In this document: piece by piece, positions 10,762-19,782 of the stretch
Position numbering within the stretch: position 1 is the first letter of the stretch
How the letters are laid out: each line of letters opens with the position of its first letter
Assembly: GCF_002632485.1 (NCBI RefSeq)
Contig: NZ_NIBU01000018.1
Coordinates: 1-64,000, forward strand
Source of the DNA: Xenorhabdus innexi
GTDB lineage: Bacteria; Pseudomonadota; Gammaproteobacteria; Enterobacterales; Enterobacteriaceae
Direction of reading: 5' to 3'
DNA length: 64,000 nt
The notes under the pieces: model-generated
Databases searched by the model: none
What the model saw: only the letters and a program-made list of their open reading frames with translations
Told to the model about the DNA's origin: nothing
Translations under genes and position numbers: made by a program

Positions 10762-11787
10762 ATGGATAATATTAAAAAAATTTATCAACCTTCTGATTGG
10801 CATGGATTAAATAATATTAAAATAGAACTTTTTCACATGAAAGAAGGTAATAGCACTAATATATTTGCTAACTCAAGAAATAGAGTTGCTGTGATTATTC
10901 AAGTACAACCAACTGATCATTCAGGAAATCCAATCTCTATTTCGAGAGAATTCATTTCAGAACACATTTACCTTGTTGACTATAATACAGAAGAAAAACT
11001 TATTTATAATGCACAAGAAGATGATAACTTTACTTGGTCATATACCAATGAACCCAACGAGTTTACAGTAGTATCAGAAAATTCATCGGGTATTAAACAA
11101 CAACATGATAAAACAGAAAATAGTGTGATTTTTTATGTATATTGCTCCCCCAGAGCGAAGAATAAAATTAAACAAATAGCTGTATCAGTTAAGACTCCAA
11201 AAGGTAAATATACTACAGCTCATCAGGAAAAAGAGGGGGCATTCATCCAATTAACACCGAATAATGAAATACATTATCACATGTCCGATCTAGATATAAA
11301 TGAAGTACTTGTCGCAACTCATCAAGAATGGGATGACACCTTCTTCTGGAATCAACTCAATACCTATGTATCTCTTAAACCCAATGATCAGCATGGGAAA
11401 CTGGATATTATAAAATTAGAAAATTTCGGCGGCCCACTCGATTCAGTTCATCAACTCTATCATATAAGCCCTGGATATTTCCGTTATTATGCACATTTTC
11501 TTTGGTCATTAGGTGAATATACAACTGTATCTGTGGGCAATACTAAGTGGTTTAATTTAGATATAAAACATCCTATAGATATAGAAATTAGACAAATAGC
11601 TAATGCTCTTTGTTTTACCGTCATTTTTATGGGATTCGATTCTATTGGTAAAACACACGATACTTGGTACAACATGTATATAAGTATCTATGACCAATTC
11701 GGTAATAATGGCGTGTTTGATGTCGTACCGAATAATGACAACCACCAAGAAAAACTTAAAGTTCACCTTGAAGATCATGGAATATAG
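10762..11787 (+). CDS. Hypothetical protein, AT-rich accessory gene
   Basis: 341 residues, not recognised. Start ATG 10762 follows AAGGGGATAGCTTT, a good ribosome site. No signal peptide, no membrane helix, very few cysteines. Composition is rich in Asn, Ile, Lys, His and Trp, with beta-strand-like alternation such as NRVAVIIQVQPTDHSGNPI near residue 41 and YNMYISIYDQFGNNGVFDV near 308. Both contain a polar D-x-x-G-N turn, so two related beta-sandwich-like modules are possible. It is clearly more AT-rich than the flanking ybh genes and lies in a synteny gap, which points to acquired DNA. A secreted or toxin-related role is only a guess from the likely host; nothing in the sequence proves it. 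Confidence 0.75.
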   Translation: MDNIKKIYQPSDWHGLNNIKIELFHMKEGNSTNIFANSRNRVAVIIQVQPTDHSGNPISISREFISEHIYLVDYNTEEKLIYNAQEDDNFTWSYTNEPNEFTVVSENSSGIKQQHDKTENSVIFYVYCSPRAKNKIKQIAVSVKTPKGKYTTAHQEKEGAFIQLTPNNEIHYHMSDLDINEVLVATHQEWDDTFFWNQLNTYVSLKPNDQHGKLDIIKLENFGGPLDSVHQLYHISPGYFRYYAHFLWSLGEYTTVSVGNTKWFNLDIKHPIDIEIRQIANALCFTVIFMGFDSIGKTHDTWYNMYISIYDQFGNNGVFDVVPNNDNHQEKLKVHLEDHGI

Positions 11788-11998
11788 AGTAATCATTAAC
11801 TATTCTTTCTATATTAAGAACAAGATCTGATCGCCAATTTTTTATTCTTATACTAACCTGAATTCTGGATAAGAAATTGGCGTGATACCTGTTCAGCAAG
11901 CTACGTTTTGGTGAACACTGAAAACAGCTCGGGAAAAAGAAGATTTAAGACTGCTTGCTTCAAACTAGGTAACAAACTGATTAACGACCAAATATTAC

Positions 11999-12175
11999 TC
12001 AGTTTTTCGAATCGGGGGAAATCAGTTCCCACTTGCCAAACAACGTTAAACCCGAAGCGTTTGCCAATGCTAAAGATGCTGAATTATCGACTTGGCATCG
12101 GTATTGAGGTTCATATCCCTGCGAATAAGCAAATTTACTGATAGTACGCACCACTTTTCTGGCGTGGCCTTTGCT
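11999..12175 (-). pseudogene. C-terminal fragment of a GNAT acetyltransferase
   Basis: Reading the minus strand from just past the Nudix stop gives 58 residues up to TGA 11999-12001. It starts IRSKGHARKVVRTISKFAYS and continues with EPQYRCQVDNSASLALANAS, then GLTLFGKWELI. The KGHARKV acetyl-CoA loop and the late D-N-x-A-S-x-x-L-A-x-x-x-G-L-T motif are those of the C-terminal half of GNAT-fold N-acetyltransferases. There is no start codon or N-terminal half, and an in-frame TGA lies immediately upstream. It is therefore a relic, apparently cut where the Nudix gene ends. Confidence 0.7.
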
Positions 12176-12176
12176 T

Positions 12177-12662
12177 CTAATTCACATCCCCTAAATAGAT
12201 AGGAAAATCAGAGGAAAAATGCTTTTCTGCAATCAGAGTACGTAGAGCGGCGGGAAATAATGGCAGGTTTATAACATCCTCCAAATTGATCCATTGAGCA
12301 CCTATTTGATCCCTATCTGCATTGATATCCAGGTTATGGATATCAGGATTTTTATCAGCAAGAGAAGAAAGAAAAACTAATTCGGTTTGATGAACATCTT
12401 TATCAAACTCAGCAAATTCATGATTGTTTCCTATATATTCTCTAACAAATACCAACCGTTCAGGTTCAATCTCGTATGTTGTCTCTTCAAGACATTCCCT
12501 AATCAATGTTTGAGTCAATGTTTCTCCAAACAATTGTCCTCCCCCCGGCAGGGTATACCATTCATCGGAATCCGATTTATATCTGATGAGTAGGATCTGG
12601 TTGTCGTGAATAATGATAGCTTTTGCTGAAATACGAATAGTGGCAGTACTGCTTTGATTCAC
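12177..12662 (-). CDS. Nudix hydrolase
   Basis: 161 residues from GTG 12662, chosen because CGGAG lies eight bases upstream; the frame stays open 17 codons further 5' to another GTG at 12713. The Nudix box is visible: G-x5-E-x7-R-E-x-L-E-E in GGQLFGETLTQTLIRECLEE, followed by TTY where the consensus has x-G-hydrophobic. This motif binds the Mg2+ needed to hydrolyse nucleoside diphosphates linked to another moiety. The C-terminal part QIGAQWINLEDVINLPLFP is typical of small ADP-ribose/NTP-type Nudix enzymes. The substrate is not predictable. It lies in the accessory patch between ybhR and ybhL. Confidence 0.83.
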   Translation of the reverse strand: MNQSSTATIRISAKAIIIHDNQILLIRYKSDSDEWYTLPGGGQLFGETLTQTLIRECLEETTYEIEPERLVFVREYIGNNHEFAEFDKDVHQTELVFLSSLADKNPDIHNLDINADRDQIGAQWINLEDVINLPLFPAALRTLIAEKHFSSDFPIYLGDVN

Positions 12663-12789
12663 AAATAATACTCCGATAAAAGCGCGTATTTGTGTCCCAC
12701 ACTCATCACACACTTATTCTTTTCCAATGACCTGTTTTTAAGGCCAGTTATTTAAAGTATTAGCTGAAAAATAGGTAAATAAATTTGGC

Positions 12790-12816
12790 AAAAAGGCCCT
12801 GTCTGACAGAGCCTTT
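12790..12816 (-). terminator. Rho-independent terminator of ybhL
   Basis: On the minus strand AAAGGCTCTGTC-AGACAGGGCCTTTTTG forms a GC-rich hairpin with a short T run, about 40 bases after the ybhL stop. Confidence 0.7.
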
Positions 12817-12853
12817 GATATATCAGGACAACAAGAAAATTGTTAGTCAGTGA

Positions 12854-13564
12854 TTAACGACGATCGCCCAGAATGCGCAGCAGCATCAGGAACAGGTTGA
12901 TAAAGTCCAGATACAGTGTTAATGCGCCAGTGATAGAGTATCTGCGCATGTTTTCTTTATCGTTAACATCCAGCTCTGCACCCATTTCTTTCAGTTTTTG
13001 AGTGTCATAAGCAGTCAGGCCAGCAAAAACCAGAACACCGATATAGGTAATTGCCCACATCAGCGCCGGACTTTTCAGCCAGATATTGACCAGAGAAGCC
13101 AGAACGATACCAATCAGGCCCATAAACAGGAAGCTTCCCATACCACTCAGGCTACGCTTGGTCGTGTAACCATAAACGCTCAGCGCACCAAACATTGCCG
13201 CCGAGATGACGAAAGTACTGGCAATAGAACCCGTGGTATAAGCCACAAAAATGCTGGATATCGTCAGGCCGGTCAGCATGGAATAGAGCATAAACAACCC
13301 GGTCGCTACTGCTCCACTCATTTTATGCACCAGACCAGACAACACAAACACCAGTGCAAGTTGTGCAATGACCAGACCATAAAACACGATGGAATTACTG
13401 AAGATGGCATCTCGTATTTCGGGAGTATTTGCTACATACCAGGCAACAAATGCGGTTAACAACAGACCACAGGTCATCCAGCCATAGACCTGTGCCATAT
13501 AAGTTTGTATACCTGAGCCAGCTTGCTGGACAATCGAACCATTGGAACGTTGATATCGGTCCAT
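12854..13564 (-). CDS. ybhL: Bax inhibitor-1 family inner-membrane protein YbhL
   Basis: 236 residues, matching E. coli YbhL (about 234). After a short cytosolic N-terminus there are seven hydrophobic segments between residues about 22 and 230, with the family-typical AYDTQKLKEMG near residue 185. The C-terminus GALTLYLDFINLFLMLLRILGDRR is characteristic of the BI-1/UPF0005 family. Some family members leak calcium or protons; the function of YbhL itself is not settled. It lies next to the moa genes as in E. coli, in the same direction, with a terminator after it. Confidence 0.92.
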   Translation of the reverse strand: MDRYQRSNGSIVQQAGSGIQTYMAQVYGWMTCGLLLTAFVAWYVANTPEIRDAIFSNSIVFYGLVIAQLALVFVLSGLVHKMSGAVATGLFMLYSMLTGLTISSIFVAYTTGSIASTFVISAAMFGALSVYGYTTKRSLSGMGSFLFMGLIGIVLASLVNIWLKSPALMWAITYIGVLVFAGLTAYDTQKLKEMGAELDVNDKENMRRYSITGALTLYLDFINLFLMLLRILGDRR

Positions 13565-13762
13565 GACGAGTACCTTTTATGACAATGTTGAAGGGGTTAG
13601 ATTGTTTAATAGTAAACAATCTGTTTCAAGTGCTATACATTAGCATAGAACATGAACAAAACCATCTGCCAATTAATCACAATTTTAGTGATATATTATT
13701 TATCTACTCAGTTTTAGATACAGTTCGCAAAAGGCTTTATCACTCTATTTTAAGATGTTATC

Positions 13763-14224
13763 TCATGAAATTAACCAACGGCCTGCCGCTTCTTGATCGC
13801 TATCTCTTGCTTCCACCCACCGTTCGCCATTATTAAGAGATTCTTTTTTCCAGAATGGAGCCTGAGTCTTTAAATAATCCATCAGAAATTCGGCGGCAGT
13901 AAAAGCCGCACTACGATGAGCACCTGTTACGCCAACAAAGACAATTTCGTCTCCCGGATATAACTTCCCGATACGGTGAATGATGCTGACTTGTTGTAAT
14001 GGCCAGCGCTGGCGGGCTTCATCAACGATTTTATGCAACATGTTTTCTGTCATCCCCGGATAATGTTCCAGAGTCAGAGCCTGAACGTTATCCCCCAAAT
14101 TGTGATTACGAACTTTACCCGTAAAAGTCACAATTGCGCCATCTTCATCAGATTGCGCCAGCCATTGGTATTCCTCACCGACGTTAAATACCGCTTGCTG
14201 GATACAGATTCGTGTCTTTTCCAT
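13763..14224 (-). CDS. moaE: Molybdopterin synthase catalytic subunit MoaE
   Basis: 153 residues. Large subunit of molybdopterin synthase; with thiocarboxylated MoaD it converts precursor Z (cPMP) to molybdopterin. Visible family motifs: GAIVTFTGKVRN (about 29-40), the LEHYPGM segment, HRIGKLYPGDEIVFVGV, HRSAAFTAAEFLMDYLK and the lysine-bearing FWKKES that lines the active site. The start is two bases after the moaD stop. Downstream, 13574-13760 separates the moa operon from ybhL with no further gene. Confidence 0.95.
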   Translation of the reverse strand: MEKTRICIQQAVFNVGEEYQWLAQSDEDGAIVTFTGKVRNHNLGDNVQALTLEHYPGMTENMLHKIVDEARQRWPLQQVSIIHRIGKLYPGDEIVFVGVTGAHRSAAFTAAEFLMDYLKTQAPFWKKESLNNGERWVEARDSDQEAAGRWLIS

Positions 14225-14226
14225 AT

Positions 14227-14472
14227 TTATCCTCCGGTGACCGGCGGAAAAAATGCTACTTCATCACCATCATTCAGCGGGTGATCTGTATGAACAAAGG
14301 ATTGGTTCACGGCTGCCAGCAATTTGCCATCCTCCAATGCCAGTTTCCAGCGCTCACCTTTTTCAAGTAATGACCTGCGAAGGTGAGCCACTGTCGGATA
14401 GTCATTCGGTAATTCAAGAGAATCTGTGCCTACCAATTCCCGTACCTGAGCGAAAAACAGAACTTTTATCAT
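14227..14472 (-). CDS. moaD: Molybdopterin synthase sulfur carrier subunit MoaD
   Basis: 81 residues from ATG 14472 (IKVLFFAQVRELVG follows the Met), with AGGTGA nearby upstream; the frame continues 5' inside moaC but that part is not homologous. Ubiquitin-like fold ending in FFPPVTGG; the terminal Gly-Gly is adenylated and thiocarboxylated to deliver sulfur to MoaE. Length equals that of E. coli MoaD. Start is 13 bases after the moaC stop. Confidence 0.94.
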   Translation of the reverse strand: MIKVLFFAQVRELVGTDSLELPNDYPTVAHLRRSLLEKGERWKLALEDGKLLAAVNQSFVHTDHPLNDGDEVAFFPPVTGG

Positions 14473-14485
14473 TCTTTCACCTTGC

Positions 14486-14965
14486 TTACTCTTCTGCCTT
14501 AAAGTGCCCTGATTTTCCGCCGCTTTTTTCCAGCAGACGTACCGGCCCGATAACCATATCTTTTTGCACTGCTTTGCACATATCATAAATAGTCAGTGCA
14601 GCAACGGAGGCGGCTGTCAGCGCTTCCATTTCTACTCCGGTCTTCCCTGTCAGGCGGCAGCAGGATTCAATTCTGACCCGATTGTGTTCAGTTTGTGCTT
14701 CTAATTGAACTTCGACTTTGCTGAGTAATAACGGGTGGCACAGTGGTATTAATTCCCAAGTCCGTTTTGCGGCCTGAATTCCGGCAATACGCGCGGTTGC
14801 AAAAACATCCCCTTTATGATGATCGCCGGAAACAATCATCGCCAGTGTTTCAGCCTGCATTTGGACAAAGGCTTCTGCTCTGGCCTCCCGTATAGTTTCC
14901 GCTTTGACAGAAATATCCACCATATGGGCTTCGCCCGATGTATTGATATGCGTTAATTGAGACAT
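14486..14965 (-). CDS. moaC: Cyclic pyranopterin monophosphate synthase MoaC
   Basis: 159 residues from ATG 14965, with AGGAG five bases upstream. Catalyses formation of cPMP from the MoaA product, the second step of molybdenum-cofactor synthesis. N-terminus [38 protein letters not shown] around residue 47, LIPLCHPL near 75 and [20 protein letters not shown] near 105 are the conserved MoaC blocks, including the catalytic Lys and Asp region. E. coli has moaB between moaA and moaC; here there is no moaB, only a short repeat. Confidence 0.95.
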   Translation of the reverse strand: MSQLTHINTSGEAHMVDISVKAETIREARAEAFVQMQAETLAMIVSGDHHKGDVFATARIAGIQAAKRTWELIPLCHPLLLSKVEVQLEAQTEHNRVRIESCCRLTGKTGVEMEALTAASVAALTIYDMCKAVQKDMVIGPVRLLEKSGGKSGHFKAEE

Positions 14966-14982
14966 TTTCACTCCTGAAAAAT

Positions 14983-15038
14983 ATACCCTCAGTCTTTCAA
15001 GTTTCCGTGATGTGACTCGAAACCCATTGGGTATTAAT
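14983..15038. repeat. Short ERIC-like remnant between moaA and moaC
   Basis: ATATACCC at one end and GGGTATTA at the other frame about 55 bases containing GTCTTTCAAGTTTCC and CGAAACCCATTGG. These match the two outer ends of the full ERIC copies in this window, without the central part. It looks like an internally deleted ERIC. Confidence 0.5.
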
Positions 15039-15044
15039 TATGCT

Positions 15045-16034
15045 TTAACCACCAATGAAAGAAAGATTAGGGGTAATACCACTATCCCCCTGATGCAAAA
15101 AGTGAGTTTCACGCTTATGCCTCAACCCACCCTGAATACGTAATTTCAAATCGTTGAGAGATGCGTCATCAAACAACAAATCACGCAATGGAATGCCCTG
15201 TTCACCAAACAAACATAGATGAAGATTACCAATGGCAGAGACACGCAGGCGATTGCAGCTTTGGCAGAAATTCTTTTCATACGGCATGATCAGGCCAATT
15301 TCACCCTGATAATCCGCATGTCTGAAAACCTGAGCCGGGCCGTCACTACGTTCCCGTTGTTGTAGTTGCCAGCCCTGCTGAAGTAAGCGCGTGCGTATTA
15401 CATCACCGGAAAGATGATAGCGCCGAAAGTGTTCACTACCTTCTCCGGTTTCCATCAGCTCAATAAAGCGCAATTGAATCGGGCGGTGTTTTATCCAGTC
15501 AAGGAACGCTGGCAGGCTGGTATCATTAATATTTTTCATCAGTACCGCATTCACTTTGACGGTGCTGAAACCTGCTTCCAAGGCGGCATCAATGCCACGC
15601 ATAATCTGAAAGAATTTATCCTGCCCGGTAATAGCATAAAACTGACGAGGGTCAAGACTATCCACACTCACATTAAGCGCTGTAAGCCCGGCCTCTTTCC
15701 AGCGGGTAACATCGCGCTCCATCCGATAGCCGTTGGTCGTAACAGCAATTTTTTTAATCTGCGGATTTTCATGCACTGCGGCTATAATGTCGCAAAAATC
15801 ACGACGCATAGTAGGTTCTCCGCCCGTCAGACGTATTTTTTCTGTGCCTAATTCCGCAAAAGCACGGCTAACCCGGCGGATCTCGGGCAAGGTGAGAAAT
15901 GATTTATTAGATTGATTGCTGTCAGGCTGGTAGCCGTTGGGCAGACAGTATGTGCAACGAAAGTTGCATACATCAGTAACCGATAACCTCAAGTAATAAA
16001 ACTTGCGGGAAAATGTATCGATAAGTTGTTCCAC
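15045..16034 (-). CDS. moaA: GTP 3',8-cyclase MoaA (radical SAM)
   Basis: 329 residues from GTG 16034, the same length as E. coli MoaA; GGAAGG lies eight bases upstream. First enzyme of molybdenum-cofactor synthesis. The radical-SAM motif CNFRCTYC is at about residues 24-31, with [10 protein letters not shown] near 75. The C-terminal second iron-sulfur cluster cysteines are in [20 protein letters not shown] (near 257-276). Unlike E. coli MoaA, the last residues are not a clear Gly-Gly end preceded by RLSR; the tail reads LSFIGG, which does keep the Gly-Gly. Leads the moaACDE operon and is preceded by a Moco riboswitch-like leader. Confidence 0.95.
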   Translation of the reverse strand: MEQLIDTFSRKFYYLRLSVTDVCNFRCTYCLPNGYQPDSNQSNKSFLTLPEIRRVSRAFAELGTEKIRLTGGEPTMRRDFCDIIAAVHENPQIKKIAVTTNGYRMERDVTRWKEAGLTALNVSVDSLDPRQFYAITGQDKFFQIMRGIDAALEAGFSTVKVNAVLMKNINDTSLPAFLDWIKHRPIQLRFIELMETGEGSEHFRRYHLSGDVIRTRLLQQGWQLQQRERSDGPAQVFRHADYQGEIGLIMPYEKNFCQSCNRLRVSAIGNLHLCLFGEQGIPLRDLLFDDASLNDLKLRIQGGLRHKRETHFLHQGDSGITPNLSFIGG

Positions 16035-16039
16035 TATAA

Positions 16040-16125
16040 CACCTTCCAATCATGGGGGATGCGGGCATTTCTGCCTTGCACCCTGGTGACTCGGGAGCCA
16101 CGGCCAAAGCATCATATCGATATGG
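16040..16125 (-). promoter_or_regulatory. Moco (molybdenum cofactor) riboswitch
   Basis: The leader of moaA on the minus strand contains GGCTCCCGAGTCACCAGGGT, then GCAAGGCAGAAATGCCCGCA and GATTGGAAGG. The CCCGC stretch, the gGCaGaaAtGCC hairpin and the final GGAAGG near the start codon are the recognisable core of the Moco RNA motif found upstream of moaA in E. coli and relatives. The element would shut down moa expression when cofactor is abundant. The boundaries are approximate. Confidence 0.72.
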
Positions 16126-16495
16126 TATTAATTTGATAGAACTCTATTTATAGAATCAATTAATAAAAATTTATACAACAAAGACTTAGATGCAGAGGCT
16201 AGGGGTTGGTTTCAAATTTGATCATCATATTAATCACGACATATATGACCAAACCTGATTGTGGATTCTACCCCTTAAATTAAAAAAAAGCTAACGACAA
16301 CCCCGATATATATTTTACTATACAAAGGGTTACAAAAATTCATCAATATCAGCCTGTGTCACTATTCACACTGCTTACATTCTGAAATACCTGATAAAAA
16401 TCGCATAAAATCATGACGATTGCTAAAATAATCATATTTTATGGTAGATTACATAAAATTTATTCAAGTACATTTAATTCAGTAACAGGAATCCT
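16126..16495. other. Intergenic region upstream of ybhK and moaA
   Basis: AT-rich stretch of 370 bases between the moaA leader and ybhK. It must hold both divergent promoters. AACAGGAATCCT precedes the ybhK start. I see no gene and no clear repeat. Confidence 0.4.
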
Positions 16496-17404
16496 ATGCG
16501 AAACCGAACATTAGCCGATTTGGATCGTGTGGTTGCCCTTGGTGGTGGTCACGGACTCGGGCGTGTCATGTCTTCTCTCTCCTCTCTTGGTGCCCGCCTG
16601 ACTGGTATTGTCACAACAACGGATAATGGAGGCTCGACCGGAAGAATAAGGCGCTCAGAAGGCGGGATCGCCTGGGGTGATACCCGAAATTGCCTTAATC
16701 AGCTGATCACTGAGCCGACTATTGCTTCAGCTATGTTCGAATATCGATTCGGTGGTAGTGGCGAGTTGGCCGGGCATAATCTGGGCAACTTAATGTTAAA
16801 GGCGTTAGACCATTTAAGCGTCCGCCCGCTTGAGGCAATTAACCTGCTCCGCAATCTGCTGAAAGTAAATGCGCATTTGATCCCGATGTCCGAACAGGCT
16901 GTTGACTTAATGGCGGTGGATGCTCAGGGCAATGAAGTGTATGGAGAAGTGAATATCGATAAGCTGGATTGTGTTCCCAAAAAGCTAATGCTTTATCCTC
17001 ATGTTAATGCCACCAAAGAAGCACTGGAAGCGATTGAACAGGCTGATTTGATCCTGATAGGCCCGGGCAGTTTCTTTACCAGCCTGATGCCATTATTGTT
17101 ACTGGAAGATTTAACCCAGTCCCTGCGACGCAGTAATGCCAATATGATTTATATTGGTAATTTAGGCAAAGAACTCAGCCATGCTGCGGCAGACCTTTCG
17201 TTGAAAGAAAAACTGGAGATGATAGAAAATACCATCGGCCGCAAAATGATCAGTGCCATTATTGTTGGCCCACGCACGGATATCAGCCAGCTAGATGATC
17301 GGATTGTTACACAGCAGATTTTGGAAGCACAGGATATTCCTTATCGCCATGATCGTGAATTATTACGGCAGGCAATAGAAGATACGCTGCAAAAACTGGG
17401 TTAA
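16496..17404 (+). CDS. ybhK: YvcK/YbhK family gluconeogenesis factor-like protein
   Basis: 302 residues, same size as E. coli YbhK. Contains the family blocks [17 protein letters not shown] (residues about 12-28), [40 protein letters not shown] and [20 protein letters not shown]. The family (UPF0052/CofD-like) binds UDP-sugars in Bacillus YvcK and is linked to carbon metabolism and cell-wall shape; the E. coli role is unclear. It is divergent from moaA as in E. coli and convergent with uvrB. Confidence 0.92.
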   Translation: MRNRTLADLDRVVALGGGHGLGRVMSSLSSLGARLTGIVTTTDNGGSTGRIRRSEGGIAWGDTRNCLNQLITEPTIASAMFEYRFGGSGELAGHNLGNLMLKALDHLSVRPLEAINLLRNLLKVNAHLIPMSEQAVDLMAVDAQGNEVYGEVNIDKLDCVPKKLMLYPHVNATKEALEAIEQADLILIGPGSFFTSLMPLLLLEDLTQSLRRSNANMIYIGNLGKELSHAAADLSLKEKLEMIENTIGRKMISAIIVGPRTDISQLDDRIVTQQILEAQDIPYRHDRELLRQAIEDTLQKLG

Positions 17405-17453
17405 TAATAGTTTATTGATTAGCACTGTTATTATTATTCAAAGCTATTTCACC

Positions 17454-17483
17454 AATGGAGAGTATGTTATTTCACTCTCCATT
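17454..17483. terminator. Hairpin between convergent ybhK and uvrB
   Basis: Perfect 10-base arms AATGGAGAGT and ACTCTCCATT around a 10-base loop. Located between the two converging stop codons. No T-tract; it may act in both directions. Confidence 0.5.
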
Positions 17484-17506
17484 CCAGTTAACTATTGGTC
17501 ATTATC

Positions 17507-19540
17507 TCAGGAATTAGCGATAAACTGTGTTCTCAAGGCCTGAACCTGATCGCGCATATTAGCTGCCTGTTCAAATTCAAGATCACGGGCATACTGATAC
17601 ATTCTTTCTTCCAATTCGCGGATTTTATTCTCCAGTTCTTTTGCAGATAATTTATGAAAATCATCAGCCGCCAAGTCAGATTTACTTCTATTTTTGGTTC
17701 TGCTTTTTCCTTTACCGTTAATCGGCTGACCAAGTTGCAGGATATCGCCAATTTTTTTATTCAACCCTTTTGGTACGATACCGTTTTCTTCATTAAATGC
17801 CTGCTGTTTAGCCCGGCGACGCTCGGTTTCATCAATGGCTTTTGCCATAGAAGCAGTAATTTTGTCACCATACAGAATCGCTTTACCATGCAAATTACGG
17901 GCTGCACGCCCAATTGTCTGAATGAGGGAGCGTTCTGAACGAAGAAAGCCCTCTTTATCAGCATCCAGAATTGCCACCAAAGAGACTTCCGGCATATCCA
18001 GACCTTCACGCAGCAAGTTGATACCCACCAACACATCAAACTCACCGAGACGCAGATCCCGAATAATTTCTACCCGCTCAACAGTGTCAATATCAGAGTG
18101 AAGGTAACGCACCCGCTCCCCGTGTTCTTCCAGATATTCCGTTAAATCCTCAGCCATACGCTTCGTCAGCGTGGTGACTAATACCCGTTCATTTTTAGCG
18201 GCCCGGATACGGATTTCAGACAGCAGATCATCCACCTGAGTTGCGACCGGACGAACTTCAACTTCAGGATCAATCAGACCGGTTGGGCGCACCACCTGTT
18301 CAATCACTTCATTACCAGATTTTTCCAGTTCATAGTTGCCGGGTGTGGCTGATATATAAATGGTTTGTGGTGCGAGTGCCTCAAACTCTTCAAAGCGCAT
18401 CGGACGGTTATCCAGTGCTGATGGCAACCGAAAACCATATTCCACCAGCGTTTCTTTGCGGGAACGGTCTCCCCGGTACATACCACCAAGCTGTGGGATA
18501 GTGACATGGGATTCATCTACCACCAGCAAACCATCCGCAGGCAGATAGTCAAATAAAGTCGGAGGGGGTTCACCCGGTGCACGACCGGATAAATAGCGGG
18601 AATAGTTTTCAATCCCGGAGCAATACCCCAGTTCATTCATCATTTCGAGATCAAATTGCGTCCTCTGAGTGATGCGCTGCTCCTCCAGTAACTTATCTGA
18701 AGCCAGAAGAACTTTACGCCTGTCATCCAGCTCAATTTTGATCTCTTCTATTGCCTGAAGAATACGCTCACGAGGTGTGACATAGTGTGTTTTCGGGTAG
18801 ACCGTATAACGGGGAACGTTGTACTGAACCTGACCCGTCAGGGGGTCAAACAGGGAAAGACGTTCAACTTCATCATCAAACAGTTCAACACGCAACGCAT
18901 GTTCATCAGATTCTGCCGGGAAAATATCAATGACTTCACCACGCACACGGAATGTTCCCCGCTGGAACGCCTGATCATTGCGCGTATATTGCAGTTCAGC
19001 CAGACGACGCAGGATAGAACGCTGATCGATCAACATGCCATTTGTCAGATGAAGCATCATTTTCAGGTAGCTATCAGGGTCACCCAACCCATAAATAGCG
19101 GAAACAGAGGCCACCACAACCACATCTCTTCGCTCCAGCAGAGCTTTGGTTGCAGACAAACGCATCTGTTCAATATGTTCGTTTACAGAGGCATCTTTTT
19201 CGATAAAAGTATCGGAGCTGGGAACATAGGCTTCAGGTTGGTAATAATCGTAATAAGAAACGAAGTATTCGACAGAATTCTCTGGAAAGAACTCCTTCAT
19301 TTCGCTATAGAGCTGGGCTGCCAGTGTTTTATTGGGTGCCAGAACCATGGTTGGCCGGTTCATATTTGCGATGACATTGGCTATGGTGAACGTTTTCCCT
19401 GAACCCGTGACCCCTAATAATGTCTGATGGGCAAGACCGTCCTCCAGCCCATCCTGTAATTTGCGGATGGCTTCTGGCTGGTCACCACCAGGTTCGAAGT
19501 CAGAATGCAACCTGAATACTTTATTCGTTTCTTTACTCAT
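17507..19540 (-). CDS. uvrB: Excinuclease ABC subunit UvrB
   Basis: 677 residues (E. coli 673). DNA damage-recognition helicase of nucleotide excision repair; loads on damage with UvrA and positions UvrC. Walker [16 protein letters not shown] is at about 38-52, the beta-hairpin [20 protein letters not shown] near 93, and DESH near 338. The helicase blocks [19 protein letters not shown] and QTIGRAARN follow. The C-terminal UVR domain [20 protein letters not shown] contacts UvrC. Preceded by a LexA box and an ERIC element within the probable leader. Confidence 0.97.
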   Translation of the reverse strand: MSKETNKVFRLHSDFEPGGDQPEAIRKLQDGLEDGLAHQTLLGVTGSGKTFTIANVIANMNRPTMVLAPNKTLAAQLYSEMKEFFPENSVEYFVSYYDYYQPEAYVPSSDTFIEKDASVNEHIEQMRLSATKALLERRDVVVVASVSAIYGLGDPDSYLKMMLHLTNGMLIDQRSILRRLAELQYTRNDQAFQRGTFRVRGEVIDIFPAESDEHALRVELFDDEVERLSLFDPLTGQVQYNVPRYTVYPKTHYVTPRERILQAIEEIKIELDDRRKVLLASDKLLEEQRITQRTQFDLEMMNELGYCSGIENYSRYLSGRAPGEPPPTLFDYLPADGLLVVDESHVTIPQLGGMYRGDRSRKETLVEYGFRLPSALDNRPMRFEEFEALAPQTIYISATPGNYELEKSGNEVIEQVVRPTGLIDPEVEVRPVATQVDDLLSEIRIRAAKNERVLVTTLTKRMAEDLTEYLEEHGERVRYLHSDIDTVERVEIIRDLRLGEFDVLVGINLLREGLDMPEVSLVAILDADKEGFLRSERSLIQTIGRAARNLHGKAILYGDKITASMAKAIDETERRRAKQQAFNEENGIVPKGLNKKIGDILQLGQPINGKGKSRTKNRSKSDLAADDFHKLSAKELENKIRELEERMYQYARDLEFEQAANMRDQVQALRTQFIANS

Positions 19541-19586
19541 CTTCCACCCGATAACATTGCACGGCTTTATCCTTTCTCTCTCAGGT

Positions 19587-19715
19587 TATATACCCTTCGT
19601 CTTTCAAACTATTTCTTTGTTGGCTGCATTCACTCACCCCAGTCACATAGTTATCTATGCTCCCGGGGATTCATTCCCTTGCCGCCGCGATGCAACTTGA
19701 AATTCATTGGTTATA
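19587..19715 (-). repeat. ERIC (IRU) element in the uvrB leader
   Basis: About 129 bases beginning TATATACCC and ending near GGTTATA. Includes ATCTATGCTCCCGGGGATTC, which is close to the ERIC1R core, and the CACCCCAGTCAC palindromic centre. Same element as at 25595 and 27501 but in the opposite orientation. It lies between the LexA-controlled promoter and the uvrB start, so it would be transcribed as part of the mRNA leader. Confidence 0.85.
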
Positions 19716-19762
19716 GCCCGAAAACACACAGGATATATAGGCTAACCAAAACGCCCTTATAA

Positions 19763-19782
19763 TACTGGATAAAAAAACAGCT
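19763..19782 (-). promoter_or_regulatory. LexA (SOS) box of uvrB
   Basis: The minus strand reads AGCTGTTTTTTTATCCAGTA, differing by one base from the E. coli uvrB SOS box as I remember it. It lies inside a plausible promoter: TTGAAG at 19786-19781, a 16-base spacer and TATTAT at 19764-19759. LexA binding would block it, giving DNA damage induction of uvrB. Confidence 0.85.

Noticed and set aside
11908-12141. 77-codon plus-strand frame
   Set aside because: It lies antisense to the recognisable GNAT fragment, has no ribosome site and no protein-like composition.
18785-19402. 205-codon plus-strand frame
   Set aside because: Antisense to uvrB; a shadow of its strong codon bias.
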